From Sandaracinomonas limnophila (lineage in GTDB: Bacteria > Bacteroidota > Bacteroidia > Cytophagales > Spirosomataceae), in NCBI RefSeq assembly GCF_004005965.1, contig NZ_SACY01000002.1, positions 434,001-498,000 on the forward strand: a DNA stretch of 64,000 bases, in the 5' to 3' direction. A program made the translations under genes and the position numbers. Shown here in pieces: positions 60,695-64,000 of the stretch (position 1 is the stretch's first letter; each line of letters opens with the position of its first letter). Below the pieces are notes generated by a model. It worked only from the letters and a program-made list of their open reading frames with translations. It ran no database searches and was not told the DNA's origin.

Positions 60695-61354
60695 ATGGCA
60701 AAAGTTGTAATTTTTGGTAATGAATTAACGGCAGAATTAGCCTTATTCTATTTACAAACAGATAGTGAGCATGAAGTCGTTGCCTTCACGGTCAATCAAG
60801 AATACATCAAAGAGCCAAGCTACAAAGGACTTCCACTTGTTCCATTTGAGGAAGTTGAAAAACTTTACCCACCTACAGAATTTTCCTTTTTCGCTCCTTT
60901 AACAGAGCGCGAAATGAATAGAATGCGTGCAAGGATATATCAAGAAGCCAAAGATAAAGGATACTCTTTTATTTCCTATATAAGTTCAAAAGCTACAGTT
61001 CTTACCGATCAAATTGGTGAAAACTGTTTTATTTTAGAAGATAACACGATTCAGCCCTTTGTAAAAATTGGGAATAATTGTGTGTTGTGGTCGGGGAATC
61101 ACATTGGTCACCATGGCACTATTGGCGACCATGTGTTTTTCACCTCGCACGTAGTACTTTCAGGACGTTGTATTGTAGGTGATTATTGCTTTTTTGGCGT
61201 AAATGCAACCATAAGAGACCTTTCTAATTTAGGAGAAGGCACACTCATAGCAATGGGAAGTAATTTAACCAAACAAAAAACAGAGCCTTGGACTATTTGG
61301 AAGGGAAATCCGGCAGAGGTTGCTAAGATAAGTAGTAAGGATATAAAGATTTAA
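60695..61354 (+). CDS. NeuD/PglD-like sugar O- or N-acetyltransferase
   Basis: The protein has 219 residues. An N-terminal Rossmann-like region (AKVVIFGNELTAELALFYLQ) is followed by left-handed beta-helix hexapeptide repeats: IGENCFILEDNTIQPFVKIG, NNCVLWSGNHIGHHGTIGDH and VFFTSHVVLSGRC. GHHGTIGDHVF contains the likely catalytic His. It probably modifies a UDP-sugar for surface polysaccharide. It lies 12 bases after gpmI. Confidence 0.88.
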   Translation: MAKVVIFGNELTAELALFYLQTDSEHEVVAFTVNQEYIKEPSYKGLPLVPFEEVEKLYPPTEFSFFAPLTEREMNRMRARIYQEAKDKGYSFISYISSKATVLTDQIGENCFILEDNTIQPFVKIGNNCVLWSGNHIGHHGTIGDHVFFTSHVVLSGRCIVGDYCFFGVNATIRDLSNLGEGTLIAMGSNLTKQKTEPWTIWKGNPAEVAKISSKDIKI

Positions 61355-61365
61355 TCGAAATGTTC

Positions 61366-61373
61366 TACCTTTG
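61366..61373 (+). promoter_or_regulatory. Putative -7 box (TACCTTTG) for epimerase gene
   Basis: TACCTTTG is an exact match 30 bases before the ATG at 61403. Its last base is the first base of an in-frame GTG, which argues that the GTG is not the real start. Confidence 0.5.
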
Positions 61374-61402
61374 TGGGATATTTCAAAATCACAGCGTTTA
61401 AA

Positions 61403-62404
61403 ATGAGTTCAATTTTAATTACAGGTGTTGCCGGACTAATTGGAAGTAGATTTGCAGATTGGTTAATTGAAAACAAACCTGAATATACAGTTGTAGGAAT
61501 CGATGATATGTCGGGCGGGTACAAGGAAAATATCCATGAAAAGGTGGTGTTTTATCAAACCAATCTTGTATCTGACGTAAAGGAAGTTGAGAAGATTTTT
61601 AATAAACACCAGCCAACTTACGTATTTCATTTCGCGGCCTATGCAGCAGAGGGTTTATCCCCTTTTATTAGAACTTATAATTACGACAACAATTTGCGTG
61701 CAACTGCCCTAATTGTTAACGAATGCATCAAGAATAACGTTAAAAGACTCGTTTTTACCTCAACTTTGGCAGTTTATGGTGAAGGATATGGTGGGGTTTT
61801 CAACGAAGAACAAATACCTAAACCAATAGATCCTTATGGTGTTGCAAAATATGCCTGTGAAATGGACATTCAGATAGCTGGAGAACAGCACAATTTGGAT
61901 TGGTGTATTATTAGACCTCACAATGTGTATGGTATTAAGCAAAATATTTGGGACAAATACAGAAATGTATTAGGTATTTGGATGTACCAATATCTGAACA
62001 ATGAAAAATTAACCATTTTTGGTGATGGTTTACAAACGAGAGCATTTAGTTTTATAGATGACACATTAGAACCCTTCTGGAATGCCGCTGTTTTACCAGA
62101 AGCAAGTAAAGAAATCATCAATTTGGGGGGAATAAAAGAATATTCAATCAAACATGCTGCCGAAATTTTAGTGAAAATATTAGGTGGAGGGGAAATTGAA
62201 TATTTAGAAGCTCGCCATGAAGTTAAGCACTCGATTCCAACTTGGGAAAAATCGGTAGAATTATTGAACTTTAAACACACCACCGATTTGGAAGATGGTC
62301 TAACAAAGATGTGGGAATGGGCACAAACACAACCCAACAGAGAGCGTTTTGTATGGCCAACTTATGAATTAGAAAAAGGAATTTACCAATTTTGGAAAAA
62401 CTAG
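61403..62404 (+). CDS. NAD-dependent sugar epimerase/dehydratase
   Basis: The protein has 333 residues from the ATG at 61403 (MSSILITGVAGLIGSRFADW). The nucleotide loop is GVAGLIG. Catalytic residues lie in TSTLAVYG and YGVAKYACEMD (YxxxK). IIRPHNVYG and SFIDDTLEPFW follow the extended SDR pattern of UDP-glucose 4-epimerase relatives. The exact nucleotide sugar is not determined. Context with an acetyltransferase suggests surface glycan synthesis. Confidence 0.9.
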   Translation: MSSILITGVAGLIGSRFADWLIENKPEYTVVGIDDMSGGYKENIHEKVVFYQTNLVSDVKEVEKIFNKHQPTYVFHFAAYAAEGLSPFIRTYNYDNNLRATALIVNECIKNNVKRLVFTSTLAVYGEGYGGVFNEEQIPKPIDPYGVAKYACEMDIQIAGEQHNLDWCIIRPHNVYGIKQNIWDKYRNVLGIWMYQYLNNEKLTIFGDGLQTRAFSFIDDTLEPFWNAAVLPEASKEIINLGGIKEYSIKHAAEILVKILGGGEIEYLEARHEVKHSIPTWEKSVELLNFKHTTDLEDGLTKMWEWAQTQPNRERFVWPTYELEKGIYQFWKN

Positions 62405-62422
62405 TCTGAAAAAATAATCATG

Positions 62423-62448
62423 AAAAGCCCTAAAAATTTAGGGCTTTT
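62423..62448. terminator. Bidirectional terminator between epimerase and thioredoxin genes
   Basis: AAAAGCCCTAAA pairs with TTTAGGGCTTTT around a two-base centre, with a T-run after it and an A-run before it. It separates two convergent genes and can serve both. Confidence 0.9.
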
Positions 62449-62450
62449 TT

Positions 62451-63140
62451 TTATTGAAAAAAGGCTTTCAACTTCTCTTCTTCCTGAAATCCTGTAACTT
62501 TTTGAATTAATTTCCCATTTTTGAATACCAAAAATGCGGGAATCTCATCAATTCCGTAAGATTGCAAGATGGCTTGATTCCCGTCTGCCTCTACTTTTAA
62601 AACTTTTACTTTTCCGTCGAATTCGGTAGCCAATTTGTCAACAATTGGCATCATTTTGATACAAGGTGCGCACCATTTCGCAAAAAAATCAACAACAACA
62701 TGAGATTCCTTTTGAATAATGGTATCAAAATCAGATTTTTTCCAAGCCTGGTCGTGTTTCACTGCGGGAACACCTTCTAAAGGTTTCATTTTGGTAGTCC
62801 ATTTCAAATAGCCACCCTTCAATTCTGTGACTTGAAAACCTTCTTTGCGCATTATTTCAGCGGCTTGAGCGGAGCGACCACCCGAAAGACAGTACACTAA
62901 AATTGGCTTAGATTTATCTAAACCTTTGATTTTTTCCAAAAATTCTGGAGAACGGAAATCAATATTTTGGGCCTTGGGTAGGTGTCCCCCACCAAATTCT
63001 CCTGGGGTACGAACATCCACCAAGGATGCAGTTGGATTTTCTTTGATAGCTTTTTCAAATGCATCAGGTTCTACGGTCTGGGAATAGGACAAAAATGAAA
63101 TCCCAAAAGTAAATAGGAATATGCCAAGAATATTTTTCAT
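62451..63140 (-). CDS. Secreted rhodanese-thioredoxin fusion
   Basis: The protein has 229 residues with a signal peptide (MKNILGIFLFTFGISFLSYS). A rhodanese domain (residues about 25-115) shows DVRTPGEFGGGHLPKAQNID and the active-site loop VYCLSGGRS. A thioredoxin domain follows with VVDFFAKWCAPCIKMMPIVD and the cis-Pro in IDEIPAFLVF. Both active cysteines are intact. A periplasmic thiol or persulfide function is likely, but no substrate is known. Confidence 0.92.
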   Translation of the reverse strand: MKNILGIFLFTFGISFLSYSQTVEPDAFEKAIKENPTASLVDVRTPGEFGGGHLPKAQNIDFRSPEFLEKIKGLDKSKPILVYCLSGGRSAQAAEIMRKEGFQVTELKGGYLKWTTKMKPLEGVPAVKHDQAWKKSDFDTIIQKESHVVVDFFAKWCAPCIKMMPIVDKLATEFDGKVKVLKVEADGNQAILQSYGIDEIPAFLVFKNGKLIQKVTGFQEEEKLKAFFQ

Positions 63141-63273
63141 ATAAAAAGCTTATTAACAGATATTTAATGAGTTAAGTACAAAAATAGGATGGAAATTTGG
63201 TAAATTTTCCCTTATTTTGCACTGCAATTTATGCAATTAGATTTGTAATATAATTTTAAACTATAATTTTTAA

Positions 63274-64000
<727 letters not shown>

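Overview
This 64 kb window looks like a chromosomal segment of an aerobic, low-GC member of the Bacteroidota, most likely Cytophagales. The basis is threefold: an alternative complex III plus caa3-type oxidase supercluster, a gldE-like gene beside ssb and mutY, and many TAnnTTTG promoter -7 boxes with few Shine-Dalgarno sites. The genus cannot be fixed from the sequence alone. Almost everything is housekeeping or core metabolism. There is no prophage, CRISPR array, plasmid gene or complete insertion sequence.

Layout. 1-2.1 kb: a sodium/solute symporter (cut by the window edge) and a sialidase-like secreted protein. 2.2-3.2 kb: a di-haem cytochrome c peroxidase lipoprotein. 3.2-9.8 kb: a complete trp operon in the order trpE-G-D-C-F-B-A on the minus strand. 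It is preceded by a 13-residue leader peptide with tandem Trp codons and a terminator hairpin, which is a textbook attenuator layout. 9.8-11.4 kb: a VOC protein, a 0.6 kb mosaic of REP-like palindromes and a REP-associated tyrosine transposase. 11.4-13.9 kb: a NIPSNAP protein, then tuf preceded by tRNA-Thr, tRNA-Gly and tRNA-Tyr. 13.9-16.5 kb: an ECF sigma factor, a putative anti-sigma protein and an outer-membrane-like protein. 16.6-17.4 kb: murI.

17.4-33.8 kb is a continuous minus-strand respiratory island: actABCDEF, ctaC and ctaD, a terminator-like hairpin, then ctaA, ctaB, two subunit III genes, subunit IV, SCO1, DUF420 and a small CxxC membrane protein. Together these would move electrons from menaquinol to oxygen and build haem A and CuA. 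34-41.4 kb: tRNA-Cys, a metallophosphoesterase, an SDR-like protein, an M20 amidohydrolase, an HNH protein, a DUF2520 protein, prfA and an orphan histidine kinase. 41.5-45.2 kb: purB and a UvrD/PcrA helicase. 45.1-50.0 kb: two tandem paralogous lipoproteins, gldE, ssb and mutY. 50.2-54.3 kb: an HU protein, a TPR protein, a 29-residue basic protein of AURKAIP1/COX24 type, RNase G and another secreted TPR-like protein. 54.4-64 kb: a PiT phosphate transporter, a DUF2490 protein, rsmG, two glycan-related genes, gpmI, an acetyltransferase, a sugar epimerase, a rhodanese-thioredoxin fusion and the start of enolase.

The structure least explained by ordinary annotation is a set of short-period word arrays at gene ends. 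Four sites carry 7-nt or 8-nt words in strict phase. In three of them an array is followed by its reverse-complement array, and in all four the array covers the stop codon of the minus-strand gene. Other points worth checking are the trp attenuator, the duplicated REP mosaic, a six-haem ActA, two lipoprotein paralogs in a gldE locus, a gene tail overlapping uvrD and an unusual MutY cluster spacing.
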